Assembly: GCA_958298945.1 (NCBI GenBank)
Contig: OY282610.1
Location: 46,321,667-46,385,666 of the forward strand
Length of the DNA: 64,000 nt
Direction of reading: 5' to 3'
From: Atherix ibis
Lineage: Eukaryota; Arthropoda; Insecta; Diptera; Athericidae
Part shown: in pieces, positions 47,451 to 57,400 of the stretch
Layout of the letters: each line of letters starts with the position of its first letter
Position numbering within the stretch: position 1 is the first letter of the stretch
The notes under the pieces: model-generated
What the model saw: the letters and a program-made list of their open reading frames with translations, nothing else
Databases searched by the model: none
What the model was told of the DNA's origin: nothing
Made by a program: the position numbers and the translations under genes

Positions 47451-49850
47451 TTGAGTAATTTATTTACCATTTGTTTCGTGATAGCTAACGAAGGGTACTA
47501 TGGTCTGGAGAAGTTGTGGCGAACCTTATTGAAAGAAGTGGTTGGTTATAAACCTGAACAAGTGTTTAACGTAGACGAAACAGGACTTTTTTGGAAGCGA
47601 ACGCCTGATCGCACGTACGAGGGTCGTTCAATAAGTCCTTAGAAAAAGATGGAAAAAAACTGTTTTTTCTCCTTTTAGCTCTATACACTTTTCCAACAGT
47701 TTTTCCAAAATTTTTATCCCCTTTCCAAAAAATAGGATTTCGGAAGTTCTGCAAAATACTCATCCGTTTGAGCAATGACGTCCTCGTTGGAAGTGAACCG
47801 TCGTCCGCCAAGCCATTTCTTCAGATTGGGGAAAAGAAAATAGTCACTCGGGTGAATAAGCGGGATGCTGCAACAATTCCATTCTCAATTCCACAATTTT
47901 GGCCATGGAAACAGCGCAGGTGTGCAAATGCGCATTGTCCTGATGCAAGAGGATTTTTTTCTTCTTCAGATGGGGGCGTTTCTCTTTGATTTCCTTGCTC
48001 AACCGTTGCAATAACGACGCGTAATACGCTCCTGTTATTGTTTTTCCTTTTTCCAAGTAGTCGATAAAAATGATGCCCTGCGAATCCCAAAAGACCGTGG
48101 CCATCACCTTGCCGGCCGATTGTACAGTTTTTGCCTTCTTCGGAGCCCGTTCACCCTTGAAAATCCACTGTGATGACTGTCTCTTCGTTTCTGGAGTGTA
48201 GTAGTGTATCCAGGTTTCGTCCACAGTGACATATCGACGAAGGAATTCGGCAGGATTGCGATGAAAGAGTGCCCACATAGCCTCAGAGTCCACTACACGA
48301 TTGCGCTTATTCTCCTCTGAGAGCAAACGCGGCACCCATCTTGCCGAAATTTTTTTCACAGACAATTTTTCATGCAAAATTGAAGCGACTGTACTTTGTG
48401 ATATGCCCCACTAATTCGCGCACTTTAATTCGCCGATCGTTCAAAATCAGATCGTGGATTTTGTCGATGATTTCAGGAGTAGACACCTCAACTGGGCGTC
48501 TTGAACGATGTTCATCTTTTGTGGATGAACGTCCACATTAAAATTCATTCACCCAATTGTAAACCGTGGCAAACACAGGTGCAGATGTGCCATGAACTGC
48601 ATCCAACTCAGCTTTGATTTCTTTCGGGCTTAAGCCTTTCAAATGGAGATGTTTGATGACAGCCTTAAACTCGCTTTTTTCCATTGTTATGCACAAATAA
48701 ATGTCCTTAACTTTAATTGACGATAGAAATTGACCTACGCTATGGATCGAGCTGAAATTTCCTGTCGATAATCCTACTCACAGAAAAAAAATCTTTACCG
48801 ACACTACGAGCGCAATTTCTCGGATTTTCTAAGGACTTATTGAACGACCTTCGTACATTTCAAAAACCGAAAAATTTGCGCCTGGTTATAAGGTGTCTAA
48901 AGAACGATTAACTTTGCTATTTGGTGCAAATGCCGCAGGTGATTTTAAACTAAAACCACTTTTAATATATTTGTCCGAAAATCCAAGGCCTCTTAAAGAA
49001 CTAAATAAAAATCAATGACCCGTCATATGGAGATCCAACAAGAAAGCTTGGATGACTAAAGCTACTTTTGAGGATTGGTTCAAAAATCACTTTTGTACAG
49101 AAGTGAAAAAATATTTGCGAGACAATAACTTAAGCAACAAGGCTTTGCTAATTTTGGTTAATGCACCAGGGCATCCTACTAATTTATCCGAACTATAATC
49201 TGAAGATTTCATGATTGAGTACCTTCCGAAAAATACAACAGCTCTGATCCAACATACGCCGAACTTTCCGACAATTTATAAGGGAAACCGATGGTAAATC
49301 TTCAATTAAAACATTTTGGAAAAACTATAACATCAAGGATGCTGTTGACAGCATCAGTGAATCATGGAAGGAATTAAAATTAACAACATTTGAACCATGT
49401 TTGGAAAAAAATATGGCCAGAATGTGTAATAAGTACTGATGCAGAAGTTAATTTCCTTCCTGAAATTAGGCAAAACATTTTGGATCTAGGACATGATCTC
49501 GGCTTTGAATGTTTGAACGAACGTGATGTGCTTGATCTACTTGAAGCTGATAGGGAACCCCTTTCATATGAGGAACTCATTCAGTTGCAAGCAGAACCGG
49601 CATTTGATGAAGAGACAGAGCCTCGAACAAGGAATAAACATCCTCCTTGAAAACGATCCTGACGTCGTACGTAGCGCTAAAGTTTCTCGAGGAATTAACT
49701 CAGCCATTAGCTTTTATAAATCACTGAAGAACGAAATAGACAAGAAGGCAAGACAAATAACGTTGGACAATTTTTTTAAGCTAGGCCCATCCTTACCAGC
49801 GAAAAATGATGACGACAGTAATCGGGAGGTTACCATTTCTTAATCGTCTT
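47451..49850 (+). pseudogene. Tigger/Jerky-type transposon split by a mariner
   Basis: The forward strand encodes a pogo-superfamily transposase. GYKPEQVFNVDETGLFWKRT (first catalytic Asp in NVDETG) ends at 47615; reading resumes at 48856 with [20 protein letters not shown], then NKKAWMTKATFEDWF, LLILVNAPGHP (second motif, Asp changed to Val), SEDFMIEYLPKNTTAL and a C-terminal stretch ECLNERDVLDLLEADREPLS. The mariner at 47618-48853 interrupts it exactly at a TA. Stops and frame changes follow the core. Its 3' flank near 49990 is cut by another mariner (50019-51224): GCGGCCAAG before and GGCCGTAAAGCG after. A relative lies at 10514-11340. Confidence 0.75.
47618..48853 (-). mobile_element. Full-length mariner, dead transposase
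   Basis: A 1236-bp element with TA on each side (47616-47617, 48854-48855) and inverted ends CGAGGGTCGTTCAATAAGTC and CGAAGGTCGTTCAATAAGTC. The minus-strand transposase starts MEKSEFKAVIKHLHLKGLSP at 48684 and keeps VTVDETWIHYYTP and LHQDNAHLHT. It has two frame-breaking deletions relative to the copy at 20251-21248: about 8 bases near 48407, and about 11 bases near 47851 that remove the DLAP part of the third catalytic block. Inserted into a Tigger relic. Confidence 0.9.
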
Positions 49851-50018
49851 CAGATTAAAGCCATTTTAAAAAAAATTATGTATGAATTTTTGATTTAAAT
49901 GAAATTAAAAGATAAAATGCATTTTTGAACCGATCCCATTGAATTTGTATGAATTTGTATTGGAATAATTGATTGCTTATACGGCTTTTCGCTTTGCGGC
50001 CAAGTTTTGTGGAACGTA

Positions 50019-51224
50019 CGAGGGTCATTCAACAAGTACTTAGCCTACAAAAGAAAAACGAAAATTTTGGAAAGATGGCAATTTATTTTTCCACATAATC
50101 TCTTTCAAGCTCGATACACTTGGCCCAGCGATGCTCTTACTTTTTTAACCCGTCCAAAAAATACATTTTCTCGAGGGAAGCAAAATAGGCCTCAGTGGCG
50201 ACGATGACCTCCTCATTCGACCCAAATCTATTCCCGGCGAGTGATTTTTTCAGGTTTGGAAACAAAATGTACTCATAGGGGGCCAAATCTGGAGAGTACG
50301 GTGGATGGGGCAGCAATTCGTAGCGCAATTCGACCAATTTGGCCATGGCGACGGCGGAGGTGTGAGCCGGCGCGTTATCGTGGTGGAACAGCACTTTTTT
50401 CTTCGCAAAGTGGGGCCGCTTTTCCTTCAATTCGACGTCAAATCGGCCCAATAAGTCAGCATAGTAGCGCCCCGTGATTGTTGTACCCTTCTCGAGGTAA
50501 TCGATGTGGATCACACCTTGTGAATCCCAGAAAACGGTGGCCATTACCTTTCCGGCCGATCGAACAGTCTTCGCCTTCTTCGGAGCACGTTCGCCGGGTG
50601 AAGTCCACTGTTTCGACTGTTCCTTGGTCTCTGGTGTGTACCAGTGAATCCATGTTTCGTCGACGGTCACGGAACGATGCAAGAACTCCGCTGGATTGCT
50701 CTGAAACAGCGCCAAACACGTCGCCGATGTGGTCTCACGGTTGCGCTTGAGCAAACGCAGCACCCATCGCGCCGACAGCTTTCTCATGCCCAGTTCTTCG
50801 TGTAGAATATGATGCACCGTTCCTACTACGATGCCCACAGTCTCAGCTATCTCGTGAACCTTCAATCGACGGTCTGCCAACAACGAGATCGTGGACTTTT
50901 TTAACGTTTTCCTCCGTAGCAGCCGTTTTCGGGGCACCTGGGCGTGGCTCATCAAAAACCGACGTGCGGCCACGAACAAACTCGTTGAACCAATTCTTGA
51001 CGGTCGCCATCGAAGGAGAAGAGTCACCATACACAGCATCCAAGCGATCTTTGATCGACACGCTCGCTTTCAGAAGCTCTCAAAACAAAACTAATGAAGG
51101 GAATCGACTGAAACTTTGACAGTAGGCTACTCGTACTAAAAGAATGTACTGCGCGATGGTAAATTTCTTTTGTGGCAGCAGTTTCTTCGGGCGGTGAGGC
51201 TAAGTACTTGTTGAATGACCCTCG
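50019..51224 (-). mobile_element. Full-length mariner of a second lineage, dead transposase
   Basis: A 1206-bp element between TA sites (50017-50018, 51225-51226) with matching ends CGAGGGTCATTCAACAAGTA. The minus-strand transposase is only moderately like the other mariners here. VTVDETWIHWYTP and FHHDNAPAHTS are intact, but the third block reads LAPYEYILF (Asp lost), there is a frameshift near 50900 between the N-terminal helix-turn-helix part and the catalytic part, and an in-frame TAA follows YFLDGLKK. Its higher GC content stands out from the flanks. It seems inserted in the 3' part of the Tigger relic. Confidence 0.9.
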
Positions 51225-51226
51225 TA

Positions 51227-51849
51227 TCTAGGCCGTAAAGCGAGGTATGGGTGTATTGTATATGGGCTGTCTGACGTGTCGAGCAGTTTAAAAAAAAGAA
51301 AAATTAGTTATATTATATGAAATAACTACAATTAACTCGAAGACCGTGTCATCATTTAGAAGTGTGGTCCGATAAGGGCAATTTTGAAAAATCACAAAGT
51401 ATTAATGAGATTTTTATTGCTATCCATTCGATGGTAAATAGTAATTCACAAGCAAATGTGGAGGAGAAAGTAAAGATTTCAGAAATGGAGAATTTTCAAT
51501 TATTTACATTGGAGGTTAGTTAATTGGATTTCCGTATCGTCAAGATTCAGCAATTGGAGAATCTCTAAATTTACTGCATCTGTCGACACAACGTCTGAAT
51601 GTAAAGTAAATTTCTCCAGCATAAAAATATATTTGTAAAAAAAAAAATAAAGTGAGGGGACTACCTTCTTTTTCCAATAAGCTTAAAATTGGCTATGTTG
51701 ACAATTTTTTCATTCAGTTTGTTTACAAGTTCACAGTAGAAGATTTACCATTTGTTAAAATGCCTTTAATTTGGCTCTAACGGCAAATAAAAATATTCCA
51801 AATCCTTCATGAAAATGGCACATTTCGTTAAATTTGTGACATTTTTGGT
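51227..51849. other. Unassigned stretch with one exon-like frame
   Basis: Mostly AT-rich and unrecognised. A forward frame at about 51330-51522 (HLEVWSDKGNFEKSQSINEI, then IAIHSMVNSNSQANVEEKVK) has a more balanced composition than chance frames here and is followed by GTTAGT, a possible donor, at the end of FTLE. No family recognised and no partner exon found. Confidence 0.25.
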
Positions 51850-53010
51850 TATAATTATCATTTATCTGATCAGCCTACAATCGAAGATTTGGTTGATAAA
51901 TTTGAGTCCACTTCGGTAAGTGAAAGTATTGCAGAGGATCCAGTTTTATCGGTTTCACGGCGTTCTCAACAATTGGACCTGTCCACAATTACCACATGAC
52001 GAATTTTGAACTTAACCTTTATAAGATCTAATTGGTGGAAGAATTCAAGCTAGCAAGCAAAATTATCGCGTTTGGGCAACTGATAATCCAAGAGCAGCTA
52101 TTGAACGTGTCACGTGTCTCTGTATGGTGTGCTTTATAGACTGGAGGCATCATTGGTCCGTATTTTTTTGATAATGAGTCTTGTACTATAGTAACTCTCA
52201 ATGAAGTGGATGTCGACGACTTGTGGTTTCAAGAGGATGGCGCTACGTTTCTGCATAATCGATTTATTGAAAATCAAATGCAATGGACTCCACTCTGGTA
52301 TTAGACTACCGTCGTTAGCGTATTAGACTACCATCCAAGGGGGTCGTGGGTTCAAATCCTACTTTTCTACTTTAATTTCCTTATTTCGTTATCCTTTCCC
52401 TAACAAAAAGTGCGGAAAAAACACCTGAAAAAGCCATCGGCCATCAGGAATATAGAAATTTTGAATAAATCATTAATAAACGCTCCTATTAATCAAAGAC
52501 AACAACCCGAAATGGACATAATAGCCACCCCTCCTACTGGACGAAGCATTGCACCCCAATAAAAACTGAACGAAAATAACCAGTAAGATGGTTGCAGCTT
52601 ACCGACCATCTTCCAAGCGAAGACAAAAACATGATCTCAAAACTGATATAAATTTAATTAGGGCTTTTGTAAAGAAGGTCCCCATATTTCGAAAGGATTG
52701 TTAAAAGGAAATTAGATAAATAGAAATGCAATGAACGTCCAATTTCGTGAAGATGTGATGTCAATTGGCCACCAAGATCATGTGATTTGACGCTGTTGGA
52801 CTTCTTTTTATAGGACTTTGCCGAAAAATATGGCCTATTGGAATAGTACACACAGAATTTAAGAGCTCCAAACTAATATCAACCGTGTCATTTGTAAAAT
52901 AGAGCAACAATTATGGTAAAATGTTTTTCGAAAATTTTGCAAAAATGATTAATGTGTGTTAATGCGGTTGTGGAGAACAATTGACCGATATTCTTTTTTA
53001 TTCATAAATG
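51850..53010 (+). pseudogene. Tc3/mariner-like (DUF4817-type) transposase relic split by a SINE
   Basis: Pieces in order: TIEDLVDKFESTSVSESI and EDPVLSVSRRSQQLDLS (51870-51985), YRVWATDNPRAAIERV (52060-52110), GGIIGPYFFDNESCTIV and DDLWFQEDGATF (52140-52250), then after the inserted SINE a segment CDVNWPPRSCDLTLLDFFL (52745-52810). The catalytic DG and CDLTPLD-type motifs identify the family. Stops and frame changes make it dead. Confidence 0.7.
52290..52500 (+). repeat. tRNA-derived SINE, copy 2
   Basis: Contains GACTACCATCCAAGGGGGTC followed by a good B box, GGGTTCAAATCC, at about 52348-52360, and a body with TTTAATTTCCTTATTTCGTT similar to the TTTCTATTTCCCTATCC part of copy 1 at 12345-12563. 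It interrupts a transposase relic, which shows it moved. Confidence 0.6.
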
Positions 53011-53130
53011 GCAAAAGACAAGTTTCAATTGGTAGATCCTGTCTAAAATTAAATTTGGTTATGTTAACTATGAGTTATCATTCCTCTTGAAAAATACCAC
53101 TGAATATTCCTCGCGAAAAATACAACTGAA

Positions 53131-53730
53131 TTGGCGTTTTTGGTGTTTTTTGGTGTTTTTGGGGTTTTTTCGCGTTTTTTGGTGTTTTTTTGTGTTTTTG
53201 GCGTTTTTTTCGCGTTTTTTTGTGTTTTTGGTGTTTTTTGGCGTTTTTTTTCGCGTTTTTTTGTGTTTTTTTGTGTTTTTGGTGTTTTTTGGCGTTTTTT
53301 GGCGTTTTTTAGTGTTTGTTGGTGTTTTTTGGCGTTTTTTCGCCATTTTTGGTGTTTTTTAGTGTTTTTGGCTTTTTTGGCGTTTTTTTGGCGTTTTTTG
53401 GCGTTTTTTGGTGTTTTTTTTTAGTGTTTTTGGCGTTTTTGGTGTTTCTTAGTGTTTTTGGCGGTTTTGGTGTTTTTTGTGTTTTTGGTGTTTTTTGGCG
53501 TTTTTTGGCGTTTATAGTGTTTTTTGGCGTATATGGCGTTTTTTTGGCGTTTTTTAGTGTTTCTTGGTGTTTTTTTGGTGTTTTTTAGTGTTTTTGCCAT
53601 TTTTTGGCGTTAATGGCGTTTTTTGGTGTTTTTTGGTGTTTTTTGGTGTTTTTTTGGTGTTTTTGGTGCTTTTTGGCGTTTTTTGGCGTTTATGGCGTTT
53701 TTTGGCGTTTTTTGACGTGTTTTGGTGTTT
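53131..53730. repeat. G/T-rich satellite array, left block
   Basis: Quasi-tandem words of about 9-11 bases: runs of five to seven T separated by GGTG, GGCG, AGTG or CGCG. The + strand has very few A. It starts abruptly at 53131 after ordinary AT-rich sequence and stops at the mitochondrial insert. Long open frames on the + strand (FGVFWRFLAF-type) are by-products of the word structure. Confidence 0.95.
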
Positions 53731-54141
53731 AAGCTTATATTTATATATTTTTAATTTAAATTTTTAAAATAAATATTAAAGCTTATCCTATAAGCTAAAC
53801 TAAATTAAATTAGATACCTTTAAAAACGAATAACATTTCATTTCTAATAAATTATGTAAAATTATTATGCCACATAAAATTTAAGAATTTATTAACTCTT
53901 TTAAAATCGAAAAAATTTGTATAAAAATTTTTTATTTAATAAACCCTGATACAAAAGGTACAATAAATAATATTTTCTTCTTTTATAAAATTTTTTCAAA
54001 TTATTTAAATATTCTCTCACAATACAAATAAACTATTATTAATAATATTTTTTCTTTATAAAATACTGAAAAACTTAAATTAAAATTATTTTTAATAAAT
54101 AAATGTAAAATTTTAAAAATTAATAAATAAATATTAAAATT
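53731..54141 (-). rRNA. Nuclear mitochondrial insert: 5' part of rrnL (16S)
   Basis: The reverse complement carries conserved insect 16S words: TTGTACCTTTTGTATCAGGG (known primer site region) and AATGTTATTCGTTTTTAAAG with GGTATCTA. Order and orientation with the next two entries match the standard insect mitochondrial map (rrnL-trnV-rrnS on the N strand). Both edges meet satellite DNA, so this is a copy in the nucleus or an assembly join, not a working gene. Confidence 0.85.
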
Positions 54142-54212
54142 CAATTTAAACTGATTTGCACAGATTTCTTTTTAATGTGAATGAAATGCTTAACTAAATA
54201 AACTTCAAATTG
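54142..54212 (-). tRNA. Nuclear mitochondrial insert: trnV remnant
   Basis: About 71 bases between the rRNA pieces. Ends CAATTTG and TAAATTG pair as an acceptor stem, and the 3' half GTGCAAATCAGTTTAAATTG is typical of insect mitochondrial tRNA-Val. By my alignment to the fly gene, the anticodon reads CAC where TAC is usual and the anticodon stem has a C-A mismatch, which fits decay after transfer. Confidence 0.65.
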
Positions 54213-54428
54213 TCATTCTAGATACACTTTCCAGTACATCTACTATGTTACGACTTATCTTACCTTAATAATAAGAGCGACGGGCGATGTGTACATATTT
54301 TAGAGCTATGATCAAATTTATAATCTTTAAAAATTTACAATCAAATCCACCTTCAAAAAATAAATTCCATCTGAATTCGTTTAAATAAATTTATTGTAAC
54401 CCATTTTTACTTAAATATAAACTACACC
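54213..54428 (-). rRNA. Nuclear mitochondrial insert: 3' part of rrnS (12S)
   Basis: The + strand carries the conserved anti-sense 12S words CACTTTCCAGTACATCTACT, TGTTACGACTTATCT, GAGCGACGGGCGATGTGTAC and the ATTGTAACCCAT block. The match breaks at ACTACACC, where the 12S gene would go on, and the satellite resumes. Well-preserved conserved blocks suggest a fairly recent transfer. Confidence 0.9.
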
Positions 54429-57400
54429 TTTTTTTGGCGTTTATGGCGTTTTTTTGGTGTTTTTTTTGGCGTTTATAGAGTTTTTTGGCGTTTTTTGGGG
54501 TTTTTGGCGTTTTTGGTGTTCTTAGTGTTTTTGGCGGTTTTGGTGTTTTTTTTGTGTTTTTGGTGTTTTTTTGGCGTTTTTTGGCGTTTATAGTGTTTTT
54601 TGGCGTTTATGGCGTTTTTTAGTGTTTCTTGGTGTTTTTTGGTGTTTTTGGCGTTTATGGCGTTTTTTGGCGTTTTCGGCGTTTATGGCGTTTTTTGGAG
54701 TTTTTTGGAATTTGTTGGTGTTTTTTAGTGTTTTTTGGTGTTTTTTGGCGTTTTTTGGCGTTTATGGCGTTTTTTCGTGTTTTTTGGTGTTTTTTGGTGT
54801 TTTTTGGTGTTTTTTGGTGTTTTTTGGTGTTTTTTGGTGTTTTTTGGTGTTTTTTGGTGTTTTTTTTGTGTTTTTTTTGTGTTTTTTTTAGTGTTTTTGG
54901 CGTTTTTTGGCGTTTATGGCGTTTTTTTGGTGTTTTTTGGCGTTTATAGTGTTTTTTGGCGTTTATGGCGTTTTTTAGTGTTTCTTGGTGTTTTTTGGTG
55001 TTTTTGGCGTTTGTTCGCGTTTTTTGGTGTTTTTTAGTGTTTTTGGCGTTTTTTGGAATTTTTTTGGCGTTTTTGGTGTTTTTGGTGGTTTTGGTGTTTT
55101 TTAGTGTTTTTTGTGTTTTTGGTGTTTTTTGGCGTTTTTTGGCGTTTATGGTGTTTCTTAGTGTTTTTGGCGGTTTTGGTGTTTCTTAGTGTTTTTGGCG
55201 GTTTTGGTGTTTTTTAGTGTTTTTTGTGTTTTTTGGCGTTTTTTGGCGTTTTTTGGCGTTTATGGTGTTTTTTTTGGCGTTTTTTTTAGCGTTTATGGCG
55301 TTTTTTGGCGTTTTTTGGCGTTTTTGGTGTTTTTTTGGTGTTTTTTATTGTTTTTGGTTTTTAGTTTTTTTTGTTGAGTTTTTTGGTGTTTTTTTGGTGT
55401 TTTTGGCGATTTTTGGCGTTTATCTCGTTTTTTTGGTATTTTTTTTTTAGTGTTTTTGGCGTTTTTTGGTGTTTTTTTTGGTGTTTTTGGCGGTTTTGGT
55501 GTTTTTTGGTGTTTTTTAGTGTTTTTTTTTTTTTGTTGTGTTTTTTGGCGTTTATAGCTTTTTTTGGAGTTTTTTGGAGTTTTTGGTGTTTTTTAGTGTT
55601 TTTGGCGTTTTTTGGCGTTTATGGCGTTTTTTGGTGTTTTTTGGTGTTTTTTTAGTGTTTTTTGGTGTTTTTTTTAGTGTTTTTGGCGTTTTTTGGTGTT
55701 TTTTTTAGTGTTTCTGGCGTTTTTGGTGTTTCTTAGTGTTTTTGGCGGTTTTGGTGTTTTTTTGTGTTTTTATTTTTTTTTTGTATTTTTTGGCGTTTTT
55801 TTGCGTTTATGGCGTTTTTTTTGCGTTTTTTTGCCATTTTTTGGTGTTTTTTGGTGTTTTTTTAGTGTTTTTTAGTGTTTTTGGCGTTTTTTGGCGTTTA
55901 TGGCATTTTTTTGGTGTTTTTATTGTTTTTTTTTGGCGTTTATGGCGTTTTTTGGTGTTTTTTGGTGTTTTTTGGTGTTTTTTGATGTTTTTGGCGTTTT
56001 TTTGGCGTTTATGGCGTTTTTTGGTGTTTTTTGGTATTTTTTTAGTGTTTTTTTGGTGTTTTTTTTAGTGTTTTTGGCGTTTTTTGGTGTTTTTTGGTGT
56101 TTTTGGCGATTTTTGGCGTTTATCTCGTTTTTTTGGTGTTTTTTTTAGTGTTTTTGGCGTTTTTTTGGTGTTTTTGGCGGTTTTGGTGTTTTTTGGTGTT
56201 TTTTAGTGTTTTTTTTTGTTTTTTTGTTGTTGTTTTTTGGCGTTTATAGCTTTTTTTGGAGTTTTTTGGAGTTTTTGGTGTTTTTTAGTGTTTTTGGCGT
56301 TTTTTGGCGTTTATGGCGTTTTTTGGTGTTTTTTGGTGTTTTTTTAGTGTTTTTTAGTGTTTTTTTTAGTGTTTTTGGCGTTTTTTGGTGTTTTTTTTAG
56401 TTTTTTTGGCGTTTTTGGTGTTTCTTAGTGTTTTTGGCGGTTTTGGTGTTTTTTGTGTTTTTATTTTTTTTTTTGTATTTTTTGGCGTTTTTTTGCGTTT
56501 ATGGCGTTTTTTTTGCGGTTTTTGCCATTTTTTGATGTTTTTTCGTGTTTTTGAGTGTTTTTGGCGTTTTTTGGCGTTTATGGCATTTTTTGGTGTTTTT
56601 TGGTGTTTTTTAGTGTTTTTTTTAGTGTTTTTGGCGTTTTTTCGCGTTTTTTGGTGTTTCTTAGTGTTTTTGGCGGTTTTGGTGTTTTTTTTTTGTGTTT
56701 TTGGTGTTTTTTGGCGTTTATAGTGTTTTTTGGTGTTTATGGCGTTTTTTTTGGCGTTTTTAGTGTTTCTTGCTGTTTTTTGGTGTTTTTTGTGTTTTAT
56801 GGTGTTTGTTCGCGTTTTTTGGTGTTTTTTTAGTGTTTTTGGCGTTTATGGTGTTTCTTAGTATTTTTGGCGGTTTTGGTGTTTCTTAGTGTTTTTGGCG
56901 GTTTTAGTGTTTTTTGTGTTTTTGGTGTTTTTTTGGCGTTTTTTGGCGTTTATGGCGTTTTTTGGTGTTTTTTGGTGTTTTTTAGTGTTTTTTGGTGTTT
57001 TTTTAGTGTTTTTGGCGTTTTTGGTGTTTCTTAGTGTTTTTGGCGGTTTTGGTGTTTTTTTGTTTTTTTTGGCGTTTTTTGGCGTTTATAGTGTTTTTTG
57101 GCGTTTATGGCGTTTTTTGGCGTTTTTTAGTGTTTCTTGGTGTTTTTTGGTGTTTTTAGTGTTTTTGGCATTTTTTGGAATTTTTTTGGCGTTTTTGGTG
57201 TTTTTGGTGGTTTTGGTGTTTTTTAGTGTTTTTGGTGTTTTTTGGCGTTTTTTGGCGTTTATGGTGTTTCTTAGTGTTTTTGGCGGTTTTGGTGTTTTTT
57301 AGTGTTTTTTAGTGTTTTTTTTGAGTTTTTTTAGTGTTTTTGGCGTTTTTGGTGTTTCTTAGTGTTTTTGGCGGTTTTGGTGTTTTTTTTGTGTTTTTGG

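Noticed and set aside
49390..49843. Plus-strand frames as an independent host gene
   Set aside because: They match the C-terminal part expected for a Tigger transposase continuing from 48856 and are broken by frame changes.
52345..52362. Functional nuclear tRNA gene
   Set aside because: A good B box, but no full cloverleaf could be built and a related copy shares non-tRNA sequence, so a SINE fits better.
53068..53346. Minus-strand lysine-rich frame (KTPKNTKK type)
   Set aside because: Reverse reading of the same satellite words; lysine and threonine come from A-runs and ACC. Not a histone-like or nuclear protein gene on this evidence.
53731..54428. Functional rRNA and tRNA genes
   Set aside because: Both rRNAs are partial, flanked by satellite, and in mitochondrial order; a nuclear copy or an assembly join explains them.
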